Counted from the stretch's first letter, positions 1-10,199 are shown. The stretch: 64,000 bases of DNA from JAWKOK01 sp963698255 (GCA_963698255.1 CAVOQD010000012.1:124001-188000), one strand, 5' to 3'. Program-made: numbers and translations. Notes: generated from the sequence alone by a model not told the origin.

Positions 1-83
1 TCGCCGTCGCAGCTGTCAAATGCCATCCGATAAATATGCCACTCATGATGATTGCGTATGAACGCGGGAGATCGCTCATCCAT
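1..83 (-). CDS. Start of an unidentified gene, cut by the window edge
   Basis: A minus-strand ATG at 83 has GAGGG six bases upstream and opens a frame that runs off the left edge (27 codons, beginning MDERSPAFIRNHHEW). No family can be recognised from so little. It follows trpD on the same strand by 85 bases, so it may be the next gene of the trp operon. The gap at 84-167 carries C-rich repeats (CCCTACTGCCC) that recur at 3144-3229. Confidence 0.45.
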   Translation of the reverse strand, partial: MDERSPAFIRNHHEWHIYRMAFDSCDG

Positions 84-167
84 GTTTTTCCCTCAATCCG
101 TAGTACCAAGTTTCGACAATTGCGAGTCTAGCACCCTACTGCCCCACATCCCTACTTCCCCACAACC

Positions 168-1209
168 CTACTGCCCAAACGCTCTCGTCTTCGCCACATA
201 CCGCTCCAACACATCCAGCGCCGCGCCGCTGTCGAGGCTCTCGGCGGCAACGGCCAGACCGCCGGCGATGTCACCGCTCTCGGTGCTGAGCGCGGCCGCG
301 GCGTTGAGCAGCACGACATCGCGCTTGGGGCCGGTCAGCTCGCCCTTGAGCAGTGCCATGGCAATGGCTGCATTCTCGTCGGCGTCGCCGCCCTGCATGT
401 CGGCCAGCGTGGAGCGGGCGAAGCCCAGATCCGCGGGGTCAAATTCAAAGGTGCGTGACCGCGCCGTCCTTGAGATGGCTGACGCGGCTGACGCCGGTGG
501 TGGTCAGTTCATCCAGCCCGGCGCCGGTCTCGTAGTAGCCGTGGACGACGTAGGCGGCGCGGCGGCCCATCTTGCCCAGCACCTGGGCCATCGGCTCGGT
601 CAGGTCGGGCGAGAAGACACCGACGAGCATGTTGGTGGGCGCGGCCGGATTGGTGAGCGGGCCGAGGATGTTGAAGATGGTGCGCGCCTGGATGTCGCGC
701 CGCGGGCCCATGGCGTAGCGCATGGCCGGGTGGTAGGAGGGGGCAAAGAGGAAGACGATGCCCACCTCTTCCAGACAGGCCAGCGGCCTGCTCCGGCGTG
801 GTCTGCAAGGTGGCGCCCAGCGCTTCCAGCACGTCGGCGCTGCCCGCACGCCGGTTGGAGCGGTTGCCGTGCTTGGCGACCTTGTCGCCCGCGCCCGCGA
901 TCACAAAGGCGGCGATGGTGCTGATGTTGAACTTGTGGGTGCCGTCGCCGCCGGTGCCGACGATGTCGATCAGCACATCGTCGCCTGCCTGGAACGGCAC
1001 CTGCACGGCGCTGCGCGTCATGGCGCTGGCGCAGCCGGTGATCTCGTCGACCGTCTCGCCCTTCATGCGCAGCGCGGCCAGGAAGGCGCCGATCTGGGCA
1101 TCGCTTGCCTCGCCCGCCATGATCTCGGTCATGGCCGCGTCGATCTGCTGCGGTGGACAGATTTTGCTGGTCAAACAAGTTGTTGAATTGCGACTTGAAC
1201 GTTGCTCAT
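168..1209 (-). CDS. trpD: Anthranilate phosphoribosyltransferase TrpD (frame broken in the read)
   Basis: TrpD transfers phosphoribosyl from PRPP to anthranilate, the second step of tryptophan synthesis, in the cytoplasm. The PRPP loop GTGGDG, the KHGNRS motif with GSADVLEALG after it, and the C-terminal GPKRDVVLLNAAAAL block are all present; total length is about 340 residues, normal for the family. The start at 1209 is chosen because GAGGAG lies six bases upstream and the product begins MSNVQVAIQQLV. Four frame breaks are seen near 1176, 1160, 785 and 450; the last two are each explained by one inserted base, and repairing them restores an uninterrupted family match. It is the last recognised gene of the trpE-IVP-trpS-trpG-kinase-trpD series. 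Confidence 0.9.
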
Positions 1210-1230
1210 ACTCATCTCCTCAAAAAGTGT

Positions 1231-2401
1231 TCAGCGGAGTAATGATACAGACTGTGGTTCTGATAGACCGCGGATGAGGCGGATGTGGCTGATTTTCGCG
1301 GATGAAATCCGAATCATTCGGTTCATCCGCCCAATTCGCCTCATCCGCAGCCTATCACCCGGCGTCGCCGGAATCAATTCCTCTGCTAAATCGTCACGAA
1401 TAGCTTTGTCACCTGGTCCGGTAAAATCCTCAACGTTTGCGCCGAGGGTTTGTGACGCCTGGGTCAGGCTGGCGGACAGCGTCGACGCCAGAAAAGGCAG
1501 GTTCTCCCGGTACGTCGCCAGGGCATCTGAGTCGCCGGCCAGATCTCGCAGGCCATCCAACAGAAAACAGGTGGACAGAAACGGCAGCAATCGCCGATAG
1601 ACCTCGACACGTATCTCGATCCCCGGTTGTTCGACGCTGCTCAGATAGCTCGTCCAGCCAGTCTCCACGAACATCCTCGCTGAGATCTGCCTGATTCATG
1701 TGTAGAAAACGGGCCACCTCAAGCGCCGGATCACCGAGACCGAACAACTCCCAATCGAGAAATGTCACGTCACCGAATGCCTCGATCATATTCTCCAGGC
1801 GCACATCGCCGTGGACCGGCGCAGGAAGCAGCCCTTGCCAGAGCGGCAACGCTTGCTCAACCAGCGTCTTGGCCCGGTCCGCCAGTTCAGCGAAAGCGGC
1901 TCGCAGATCGGACGCCTCAGATACGGTCAGCCAGACGTTGATGTTGCCGATGCTGGTGCGCAACAACCGCCACTGATAGTCGAGGCTGATCGGATGGGGG
2001 CTGAAGCGATCCAGACCATCGGTGTCGGCGGAATGGACCTGAGCCAGCAGTCGAGCCGATGCACGCAGCGCCGTCGAATCGTCCGATCTCAGCGGTTCGC
2101 CGGGCATCCACTCGTAGACGAGCACCGGTCGGGTCAGTCCATCGGGCTGCCAGTCGAACCAGAGCGGCCTCGGGGCCGCGCCGAAGCGAAAGAAGCGTTC
2201 TTGCCCATCGTACTGGCGACGGCTGCGAACCTGTCCGGCATCGATGTAGAGCTTGACCACCGCTTCCCGGCCGCCGGCCTCCACCCGCCAGAGCAGATTT
2301 TCCTGCCCCTGCCAGTGCTCGATCATATCGACAGCCTGTCCCACGAAAGCGCTCTCGGCTGCCGTGGTCAGGTAGGTTTGGACGGACTGTGTTGGATTCA
2401 T
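1231..2401 (-). CDS. APH/choline-kinase-like phosphotransferase (one frame break)
   Basis: This is a small-molecule kinase of the aminoglycoside phosphotransferase fold, substrate unknown. The catalytic loop HGDVRLEN (about residue 223) and the following metal-binding FLDWELFGLGDP are clear, and VLVYEWMPGEPL marks the hinge. The start at 2401 (MNPTQSVQTYL) is preferred because the upstream part of the frame reads through a GTGACAGGGTGAC repeat. One inserted C near 1648 (GAGCTAT for GAGTAT) breaks the frame. The C-terminus reads into the palindromic repeat at 1261-1357, so the true end may be a few dozen bases earlier. It sits between trpG and trpD in the trp operon; nothing shows a role in tryptophan synthesis. 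Confidence 0.75.
1261..1357. repeat. Palindromic repeat, CGGATGAGGCGGATG family, copy 1
   Basis: The outer arms TGATAG/CTATCA enclose GCGGATGAGGCG-type arms on both sides, making an almost complete hairpin of 97 bases. A second copy lies at 47201-47290. The element lies at or over the 3' end of the kinase gene. Confidence 0.8.
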
Positions 2402-2405
2402 AGAC

Positions 2406-2538
2406 TTGACAAGGTGACAGGGTGACTGGGGAATGGGATGACAAGCTGGACTCAGGCGCAATGGCGACACGACAGACTCCATGTCACTTGCTTCACCATG
2501 TCACCTTGTCACCCTGTCCCCCCCTCACCTTGTCACCT
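2406..2538. repeat. Inverted GTGACAGGGTGAC repeat between kinase and trpG
   Basis: The left arm AAGGTGACAGGGTGAC (2411-2426) is answered by TCACCTTGTCACCCTGTC at 2501-2518 and a further TCACCTTGTCACC at 2525-2537. The block fills the gap between the kinase start and the trpG stop. Confidence 0.65.
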
Positions 2539-3112
2539 TCATATCTTCAAAAAATTCGCCAACATCTCTCGACCATAGTCGGTCAGGATGCTTTCGGGGT
2601 GGAACTGAACGCCGTAGATGGGATACTCCTTGTGGTGCAGGCCCATCAGTTCGCCTTCGGTGGTGAAGGCGGTGGCCTCCAGCACGTCGGGCAGCGGCTC
2701 CTCCACGATCAGGCTGTGGTAGCGGGTGGCCGTGAACGGGCTGGGCAGCCCCTTGAAGACGCCGGTCCCCTTGTGATGCACCGGGCTGACCTTGCCGTGC
2801 ATCAGCCGCGGCGCACGGATGACGTTGCCGCCGAAGACGTGGCCGATACACTGCTGGCCCAGGCAGACGCCAAGGATCGGCGTCTTCGGCCCCAGCAGGC
2901 GGATCACGTCGTTGCTGATGCCGCTGTCCTCCTCCGGCGTGCCCGGTCCCGGGCTGATGACGATGTGGCTCGGATTCAGATTCGGCCAATTCCTCCACAT
3001 CGATCTCATCGTTGCGCCAGACCCGGATCGGCGTGCCGTCCGGCACGATCTCGCCGAAATATTGAACTAGATTGTATGTGAAACTGTCGTAGTTGTCGAT
3101 GACTGCGAGCAT
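2539..3112 (-). CDS. trpG: Anthranilate synthase glutamine amidotransferase TrpG (one frame break)
   Basis: TrpG supplies ammonia from glutamine to TrpE for anthranilate formation. It is a class I glutamine amidotransferase: the nucleophile Cys lies in GVCLGQQ, and the His-Glu pair in FHPES; the N-terminal MLAVIDNYDSFTYNLVQ and SPGPGTP are signature blocks. Length about 190 residues is normal. The frame is broken near 2985 by one extra T (GAATCTG for GAACTG) between the EELAE and LNPSHIVISPG segments. It lies between trpS and the kinase gene in the operon. Confidence 0.93.
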
Positions 3113-3143
3113 GGTGTGTCTCCTAGGGTGATGGTGGGCGGAT

Positions 3144-3229
3144 GGGCAGTGGGGTTGTAGGGCAGTGGGGTTGTGGGGAACAGGGCAACAGCCACGTCCC
3201 GTTCCCCACAACCCTACTGCCCTACTGCC
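3144..3229. repeat. Inverted GGGCAGTGGGGTTGTGGGG repeat between trpG and trpS
   Basis: Tandem copies of GGGCAGTGGGGTTGT (3144-3175) are answered by CCCCACAACCCTACTGCCC further right. Similar C-rich units occur at 133-176. The element reaches to the trpS stop codon. Confidence 0.65.
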
Positions 3230-4292
3230 TCAACCCGCCGCTTTCACAAGCCGCTTGTTGCGCTTCTCATCGCTGCGCCGGATCTTGTTCCAGACGCCGG
3301 TCAGGCCCATGGCCTTCTTGGCTGCGCGCACCGTCTCCTGCGCCTCGACCCGGGCCCGCTCGGTGCCGGCCACCAGCAGGTGATCGACGAAGCCGGGGTC
3401 GGCCTCGTACTTGGCCCGTCGCTCGCGCATGGGATCCATGAAGTTGTTGAGCGCAATGACCAGCTTCTCCTTGACCTCGACATCGCCGACGTTGCCCGGC
3501 ACGGTAGCGTGCCTTGAGGTCTTCGACCTCTTCCTTGTTGGGATTGAAGGCGTCGTGATAGACGAAGACCGGATTGCCCTCGACCGTGCCCGGAATGTCG
3601 GCGCTGATGCGGTTCGGATCGGTGTACATGCTCATGACCCGCTTGCGCACGGTCGCGGCGTCGTCGCTCAGGAAGATGGCGTTGTCGAGGCTCTTGCTCA
3701 TCTTGGCCTGACCGTCGGTGCCGACCAGCGTGCCGCCGATCACATAGGGTTCCGGCAGCGGGAAGACTTCGCCGTAGGCATTGTTGAAGCGGCGGGCGAT
3801 CTGGCGCGAAAGCTCGACATGGCTCTCGTTGTCCTTGCCCACCGGCACCAGGTTGCCGCGCGGCATCAGGATGTCGGCCGATTGCAGCACCGGATAGCCC
3901 AGCAGGTTGTAGGGAATCTGCTCCATACCCGCGGCGTTGGCCATGTCCTTGATGGTCGGCAACTGTTGCAGCCGCTCGACCGTCACCAGGCTGCTGATCA
4001 GCAACTGCAGCTCGTAGATCTCGGGCACGGCCGATTGCAGATAGAAGGTCACCTTGTCCGGATCGATGCCGATGGCCAGATGATCCATCACAATCGAGCG
4101 GGCGTTTTCGGCGATCAGCAGGATGCTCTCCTTGTCCGGCTTGGTCGTCAACATGTGCAGATCGGCGATCAGGAAGAAGCATTCGTACTTGTCCTGCAAG
4201 GCCAGCCGATGGCGATGGCTGCCGACGTAGTGGCCGAGATGAAGCTTGCCGGTCGGCCTGTCGCCGGTAAGAATGCGTTTTTTGTCGGTCAT
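3230..4292 (-). CDS. trpS: Tryptophanyl-tRNA synthetase TrpS (one frame break)
   Basis: A class I aminoacyl-tRNA synthetase that charges tRNA-Trp. The HIGH-type motif is KLHLGHYVGS (about residue 16) and the KMSKS loop is present exactly, about residue 195. The C-terminus ALNNFMDPMRERRAKY is typical. Length about 350 residues is normal. One extra G near 3508 (GCCGGGCAAC for GCCGGCAAC) shifts the frame. GGAGA lies upstream of the start. Having trpS inside the trp operon behind a T-box that senses uncharged tRNA-Trp makes functional sense. Confidence 0.95.
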
Positions 4293-4310
4293 GACTAGGT
4301 CTCCATTTGA

Positions 4311-4340
4311 AAAATCTTAGATCGAAGATCAAAGATCGGG
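4311..4340. repeat. GATCGAAGATCAAAGATC repeat, left of the IVP gene
   Basis: This stretch (AGATCGAAGATCAAAGATCG and flank) is partly complementary to 4756-4790, which reads TTTGATCTTTGTTCTTTGATC. The two lie on either side of the four-helix-bundle gene. Confidence 0.55.
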
Positions 4341-4357
4341 TAGAACTTCGTGATTCG

Positions 4358-4742
4358 CTATTTGGAACTTGTCTGGTCTGTGCGTTTGCGGCGCAGGTAG
4401 TTTGTATATCCATTCATGTTGCGAGCCAGGGCTTCAAGTTCGGCAATCTGTTTGTCGCACTCGTCAGCCGGGATAAGATTCCGGGCGGAACAACGTCGAA
4501 GCCAGTACTGAGCCTCGGTCAAGCTGCCACGAGCGTAGAGCAAAAACTGAATCTTCTCGCCGTAGTGGTAGCGTCCATGCGACTCGGCAATGTTGGCGCC
4601 GATCGAATCGGCAGCACGCACAAGTTGGCTTCCAACCACTTCTCGGTCAAATCGCTGCCAGTTTTTGATCAGCTCCCATATTCCATCACAAACATTCTCT
4701 GACTGCCGCAACAACTCAAAATCTCTCCAATGATGTCGCCAT
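4358..4742 (-). CDS. Four-helix-bundle protein of the 23S rRNA IVP (S23) family
   Basis: Proteins of this family were first found inside intervening sequences of 23S rRNA genes and form small four-helix bundles; their role is not settled. The core DREVVGSQLVRAADSIGANI with AESHGRYHYGEK matches the family. The start at 4742 is chosen because GGAGG lies eight bases upstream; the first nine codons are separated from the rest by one extra T in a run at about 4718, and repair gives a typical MATSLERFELLRQ start. Length is about 127 residues. It interrupts the trp operon between trpE and trpS and is flanked by complementary repeats, which suggests insertion as a cassette. Confidence 0.82.
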
Positions 4743-4755
4743 CGGGGGACCTCCG

Positions 4756-4790
4756 TTCTTTGATCTTTGTTCTTTGATCTTCGCTCTTTT
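4756..4790. repeat. CTTTGATCTTTG repeat, right of the IVP gene
   Basis: TTTGATCTTTGTTCTTTGATC is the counterpart of the repeat at 4311-4340 on the other side of the IVP gene. Confidence 0.55.
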
Positions 4791-4792
4791 GC

Positions 4793-6324
<1,532 letters not shown>

Positions 6325-6396
6325 AGTAACTCCCCTGTGATTTTCACGTTCGGGTCTTCGCGAGCGGCATTCAGAATGAATTCCGCTCGCCAATAC

Positions 6397-6452
6397 AAAA
6401 ATCCTCGTCCCCATAGGACATGACGATCGTCATGCCTATGGGGACGAGGATC
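6397..6452 (-). terminator. T-box-controlled intrinsic terminator of the trp operon
   Basis: On the minus strand a long hairpin (TCCTCGTCCCCATAGG paired with CCTATGGGGACGAGGA) is followed directly by a run of U. It lies about 75 bases before the trpE start and just after the T-box sequence, the place expected for the terminator/antiterminator switch. Confidence 0.9.
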
Positions 6453-6860
6453 AAATATTCACATCCCCGCGGTGCCACCCCGCTTAGATCCGGCCCTGAT
6501 CCGTCCCACAAAAAAATCCTCGTGTGAAACACAAGGATCAGTGCCAGTCTCACTTCACAGAAACGAGAGTCCCGAAGTCCGGTCACTCCGATTTCTAGCG
6601 CCCTGATAACGGTGGCGTCTCCGGAGAAAGCTACTTAATTATCAATGGTGAATTGATAATTGTGAATTGTCAATGATGTGCGCTACGACCCATTGACAAT
6701 TAACCATTGAAGCGTTGATCAATTCAGCATCAACCGTTGTTCACTTCCCAACTTCCCGGCCCATTCACCGACTGCGCTGCTATCCCCTTTTCACCGTCCG
6801 GGGACTCTCTGAAACCCGCTTCGTCAGCTACTCTTCCGGTGCATCGTCTTTCGCTTGATG
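6453..6860 (-). promoter_or_regulatory. T-box riboswitch leader with tryptophan (UGG) specifier
   Basis: The conserved T-box GGGGTGGCACCGCGG lies at 6467-6483 (minus strand). Further upstream in the transcript are a GGAAGAGTAGC segment, an AGAGAG motif with CGGACGGTGAAAA after it (stem I distal and GNUG-like elements), and then GTGAATGGGCC, where the codon after GAA is UGG. This is the usual specifier position and UGG is the tryptophan codon. CCGG at the 5' base of stem I can pair with CCGG after the AT-rich repeat at 6642-6710. A hairpin followed by seven U (6508-6540) precedes the T-box and occupies the stem III position. The leader should let the operon be read through when tRNA-Trp is uncharged. 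The boundaries are approximate. Confidence 0.9.
6642..6710. repeat. AT-rich palindromic repeat inside the T-box leader
   Basis: TCAATGGTGAATTGATAATT and TTGACAATTAACCATTGA form a long inverted repeat of low GC, unlike its surroundings. A related TCAATTGTCAATGG segment occurs at 15390-15403. By the pairing described for the leader it falls on the 3' side of stem I, between specifier and closing stem. Confidence 0.75.
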
Positions 6861-6941
6861 TAGTTTCCACCCATCGCTTTGCAGTTGTAAACAGTCAGTC
6901 TGCATAAAAATGAAGTTGAGCGGAATCAGATTGTAGGCCAC

Positions 6942-6970
6942 AAGATAGGCGATTTCCGGCAGTTTGTCAA
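6942..6970 (-). promoter_or_regulatory. Promoter of the trp operon
   Basis: On the minus strand TTGACA (6970-6965) and TATCTT (6947-6942) are separated by 17 bases, a good sigma-70-type match. Transcription from about 6935 would give a leader of about 610 bases before trpE, which contains the whole T-box. Confidence 0.7.
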
Positions 6971-7015
6971 GTAGCAAAAAACAGGAGATCGGCTGAAGAA
7001 ACACATTTCACCCGA

Positions 7016-7045
7016 TTGTCCAGCCTGGGCAACCTCTTGTAGAAT
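7016..7045 (+). promoter_or_regulatory. Promoter for the aldolase/rhamnose isomerase genes
   Basis: TTGTCC (7016-7021) and TAGAAT (7040-7045) are separated by 18 bases, 49 bases before the aldolase start. It is divergent from the trp promoter. Confidence 0.55.
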
Positions 7046-7093
7046 AGAGAGAATGTTTGCATGTCAGCAATCAATCAGCAGAAGGAGACCACA

Positions 7094-7867
7094 ATGGGCG
7101 ACATTCTCTCCCAGCTAGTCGCGATGTCCCGTTCAATTGCACTGCCCGAAAATGATTATGTCATCTTGGGCGAGGGCAACACCTCGGCACGCGCCGATGA
7201 AGAGACGTTCTGGGTCAAGGCCAGCGGCGGCCAGCTCGACGGCATCGACGCCGGCGGCTTTGTGCGCGTGCGCTTTGACGCCGCATTGGCCATGCTGGAG
7301 GAGCAAGACCTGAGCGACACGGAGGTCAAGGAGCGGCTGCTGGCTGCCACGGTCGACAACCCGGAGCAGCGCTGGCCGTCGACCGAGACTACTTTTCATG
7401 CGCTCTGTCTCACCCTGGGCCAGGCCAACTTCATCGCCCACACCCATCCGATTGCCGTCAACTCGATCCTCTGCTCGGCGCACGCGCAGGCCGCCGTGGC
7501 CAACCGCCTCTTCCCCGACGAGATCGTCGTCTGCGGGCCGGCCTCGGCCTACGTGCCCTACACCGACCCCGGCCTCAAACTGGGCCATGCCGTGCGCGAT
7601 GCGATCCTGCGCCACGTGGACACGTATCACGAACTGCCCAAGGTCGTGCTGATGCAAAACCATGGCATGATCGCTCTGGGCCAGAGCGCGGGCGAGGCCG
7701 AACGCATCACCGCCATGTGCGTGAAGGCCGCGCGCACGCTCATCGGCGCCTACTCGATGGGCGGCCCCCACTTCATGACCCAGGAAAACATCGATCGTAT
7801 CCACTCACGGCCCGATGAAGCCTACCGGCAACGCATTCTGGAAAAGGCAGGCAGGACAAACACTTGA
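7094..7867 (+). CDS. Class II aldolase/adducin family protein
   Basis: Class II aldolases split sugar phosphates such as L-rhamnulose- or L-fuculose-1-phosphate, or act as epimerases, using a zinc held by histidines. The zinc-binding HTHP (about residue 115) and the later QNHGMIALG are visible, with GEGNTSAR in the N-terminal substrate region. The start at 7094 is preferred because AAGGAG stands six bases upstream; an upstream ATG at 7061 has no such site. Length is 257 residues. It precedes an L-rhamnose isomerase gene, so a role in rhamnose breakdown (rhamnulose-phosphate aldolase) is likely but not proven by the sequence. Confidence 0.85.
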   Translation: MGDILSQLVAMSRSIALPENDYVILGEGNTSARADEETFWVKASGGQLDGIDAGGFVRVRFDAALAMLEEQDLSDTEVKERLLAATVDNPEQRWPSTETTFHALCLTLGQANFIAHTHPIAVNSILCSAHAQAAVANRLFPDEIVVCGPASAYVPYTDPGLKLGHAVRDAILRHVDTYHELPKVVLMQNHGMIALGQSAGEAERITAMCVKAARTLIGAYSMGGPHFMTQENIDRIHSRPDEAYRQRILEKAGRTNT

Positions 7868-7877
7868 ACATAAATGA

Positions 7878-8013
7878 GCCACAGGTGACTCCACTACAAA
7901 AAGGAAAAACAACCACGGATTATACGAATTACACAGATTTTTGGCTGGAGGAAATCCGTGTAATCTGTGAAATCCGTGGCAAAGTTAGTTCTTGCAGCAG
8001 AGTCACCTGTGGC
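7878..8013. repeat. Palindromic repeat, CCACGRAT family, copy 1
   Basis: The outer arms GCCACAGGTGACTC (7878-7891) and GAGTCACCTGTGGC (8000-8013) are perfect complements; inside them AACCACGGAT is answered by ATCCGTGG. Related elements with the same nested plan lie at 31738-31826 and 50106-50207. It fills the gap between the aldolase and isomerase genes. Confidence 0.88.
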
Positions 8014-8059
8014 AAAATCGCTCTTAATCGACCGAACCACGACCCACGGAGACTATCCG

Positions 8060-9304
8060 ATGACCAACTATCAGACCGCCTACGAGGTACTGGCCGCCAA
8101 TCTAGCCGACCAGGGAATCGATGTTGACGTCGTCAAAACGGCGCTCAAGCAGCAACAGATCGAGACACCGAGTTGGGGCTATGCCAACAGTGGCACACGC
8201 TTCAAGGCCTTTGCCTGGCCCGGCGCGGCCACGACCACCCATGAAAAGCTGGACGATGCGGCTATGGTCCAGAAGATGACCGGCATCGCGCCCAGCGTCG
8301 CCGTGCACATCCCCTGGGATCGCCCCGAGGATGACGACTACGACGGCATGTGCCAGTACGCCGAGGAACAGGGCATTCGCATCGGCGCGGTCAACCCCAA
8401 CGTCTTCCAGGACGACCAGTACAAACTCGGTTCGTTCGGCAATCCGGACCCAGGCATCCAGGAAGCGGCACTGGACCACATGATCGAATGCTGCGAGATC
8501 ATGGGCAAGCTCAAGAGCGATGCGCTGAGCCTCTGGTTCGCCGACGGCACCAACTACGCCGGGCAGGACAACCTTATCGCACGCAAGCGACGCTTTGAGC
8601 GCGGCCTGGCTGAGGTCTACAGCCACCTGCCGGCCGACAGCCGCATGTTGCTGGAGTACAAGTTCTTCGAGCCGGCCTTCTACAGCACCGACCTGCCGGA
8701 CTGGGGCACCGTCTACGCCTGGTGCCTCAAGCTGGGCCCGCAGGCGCAGGTGCTGGTCGATCTCGGCCACCACGCCCAGGCCGTCAACATCGAACAGATC
8801 GTGGCCTTCCTGCTGGACGAAGGCCGGCTGGGCGGCTTCCACTTCAACAACCGCAAGTATGCCGACGACGATCTGATTGTGGGCAGTGTCAACCCATATG
8901 AACTCTTCCTGATCTTCAACGAACTGGCCGCAGGCGAGACCAGCGAGGATGAGACCGTGCGCACCACGGCCCAGAACATCGCCTACATGATCGACCAGTG
9001 TCACAACGTCGAAGGCAAGCTGCTGCCCATGATCTACTCGGTGGTCAACTGCCAGGAAGCCTACGCCCGTGCACTGACCGTGCCTCGCAGTGAGCTTGCC
9101 GCCCTGCAAGAGTCCGGCGAAGTGATGGCCGCCCATCGGCTGCTGACCGATTCATTCCGCAACGACGTGCGTCCGCTGCTGATGAAGGTGCGCGAGGAGA
9201 TGGGCGTGCCGCTCGATCCCTTTGCAGCCTATCGTGCCAGCGGCTACGAGGAGAAGATCCGCAGCGAGCGCGGCCTGGCCGATGCCAGCGGCGGCTTCCA
9301 GTAG
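8060..9304 (+). CDS. rhaI: L-rhamnose isomerase, RhaI type
   Basis: Converts L-rhamnose to L-rhamnulose. The protein matches the RhaI-type TIM-barrel isomerase (Rhizobium/Streptomyces subtype), not E. coli RhaA. Visible signatures are LWFADGTNYAGQDN, the metal-binding LLEYKFFEPAFYSTD, VLVDLGHHAQAVNIE and GGFHFNNRKYADDDL. The start at 8060 has GGAG eight bases upstream. Length 414 residues fits the family and the frame is intact. It follows the class II aldolase gene across a palindromic repeat; the pair forms a probable rhamnose catabolic unit. No rhamnulokinase is in the window. Confidence 0.92.
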   Translation: MTNYQTAYEVLAANLADQGIDVDVVKTALKQQQIETPSWGYANSGTRFKAFAWPGAATTTHEKLDDAAMVQKMTGIAPSVAVHIPWDRPEDDDYDGMCQYAEEQGIRIGAVNPNVFQDDQYKLGSFGNPDPGIQEAALDHMIECCEIMGKLKSDALSLWFADGTNYAGQDNLIARKRRFERGLAEVYSHLPADSRMLLEYKFFEPAFYSTDLPDWGTVYAWCLKLGPQAQVLVDLGHHAQAVNIEQIVAFLLDEGRLGGFHFNNRKYADDDLIVGSVNPYELFLIFNELAAGETSEDETVRTTAQNIAYMIDQCHNVEGKLLPMIYSVVNCQEAYARALTVPRSELAALQESGEVMAAHRLLTDSFRNDVRPLLMKVREEMGVPLDPFAAYRASGYEEKIRSERGLADASGGFQ

Positions 9305-9354
9305 GGGATAGACTCGGTAACCGGACGCACCGGAGAATCAAGCAGTTCAAGATT

Positions 9355-9481
9355 TTGCCACAGATAAACGCTGATAAAAACGGATGTTCACAGATGGTTA
9401 TTGAGGAGCGTTCTGCTCACAGAGATGGCTGTGGTATTGTCTGTGCTCATCCAGGTCCATCAGCGTCTATCTGTGGCAAGA
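9355..9481. repeat. Palindromic repeat, TTGCCACAGATARACGCTGAT family
   Basis: TTGCCACAGATAAACGCTGA (9355 on) is answered by TCAGCGTCTATCTGTGGCAA (to 9479), with further complementary stretches inside. It occupies the gap between rhaI and the methyltransferase gene, ending 14 bases before the latter. Confidence 0.8.
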
Positions 9482-9494
9482 GACGCTTGATACC

Positions 9495-10199
9495 ATGACC
9501 TCAACCAGCGCGGTTCCATCAGACTACGACTCAGACCCCGACCGGTTCCGGGTCAACGTATGCGCGGTTGAACAGTATGGGCTGGCGGGCGATGTCCATG
9601 AAGAGGTCGCTCGACGAGTGGCTGCGGAAGATCTGGGGCCTGCCCTCGATCTCGGTTGTGGCGAAGGGAGACTGACCAAGCCGTTGCTCACCTTGAACGT
9701 GCCCACCGTCGCCCTGGATGCATCGTCCACCATGCTGGCGGCCGTGCCCGGCTTGCGCGTTCAGGCTCATGCCTGCCGACTGCCCTTCCGAGATCAATCC
9801 TTCGGCAGCGTGGCTGCGCTCTACATGCTCTACCATCTGGAGGATCCTCGTCTGGCACTGGCAGAATGTCTGCGCGTACTGCGACCGGGCGGTCTATTCG
9901 CTGCCTGTGCGCCAAGCCGCTTCAACGACCCGGAAATGGCCGACGTGCTGCCGCCGTCCGAGCCGGCGACCTTTGACGCCGAAAACGGCGAAGCACTATT
10001 CACTGCATTGTTCGACGGCATCGAAGTGGAACGGTGGGATGCGCCGCTGATCTATCTGCCGGATCGAGAGGCATTGTTGGTATATTTGCAGGGCCGTCAA
10101 CTGTCGCAAACAACTATCGAACACGCGCTTGATCATGTGGCCACGCCTCTCCACCTGACCAAACGCGGTGCGCTTTTCTACGGTCGCAAGCCTCTCTGA
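9495..10199 (+). CDS. SAM-dependent methyltransferase, class I (Methyltransf_11-like)
   Basis: The AdoMet-binding motif LDLGCGEGRLT lies near residue 53, followed by VALDASSTML (motif II region) and VAALYMLYHLEDP (motif III/IV region), then a conserved LRVLRPGGLFAACAP. These mark a small Rossmann-fold methyltransferase of 234 residues, intact. The substrate cannot be told. The start at 9495 lies just behind a repeat and shows no strong ribosome site. It appears to be a single-gene unit. Confidence 0.85.
   Translation: MTSTSAVPSDYDSDPDRFRVNVCAVEQYGLAGDVHEEVARRVAAEDLGPALDLGCGEGRLTKPLLTLNVPTVALDASSTMLAAVPGLRVQAHACRLPFRDQSFGSVAALYMLYHLEDPRLALAECLRVLRPGGLFAACAPSRFNDPEMADVLPPSEPATFDAENGEALFTALFDGIEVERWDAPLIYLPDREALLVYLQGRQLSQTTIEHALDHVATPLHLTKRGALFYGRKPL

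Noticed and set aside
52..924. Long plus-strand open frame of 290 codons
   Set aside because: It is antisense to trpD, rich in Ala/Arg/Ser/Pro as expected of a GC-rich shadow frame, and has no family motif.
7878..8013. Possible CRISPR repeat
   Set aside because: The unit is a single hairpin with dispersed copies tens of kilobases apart and no spacer array.
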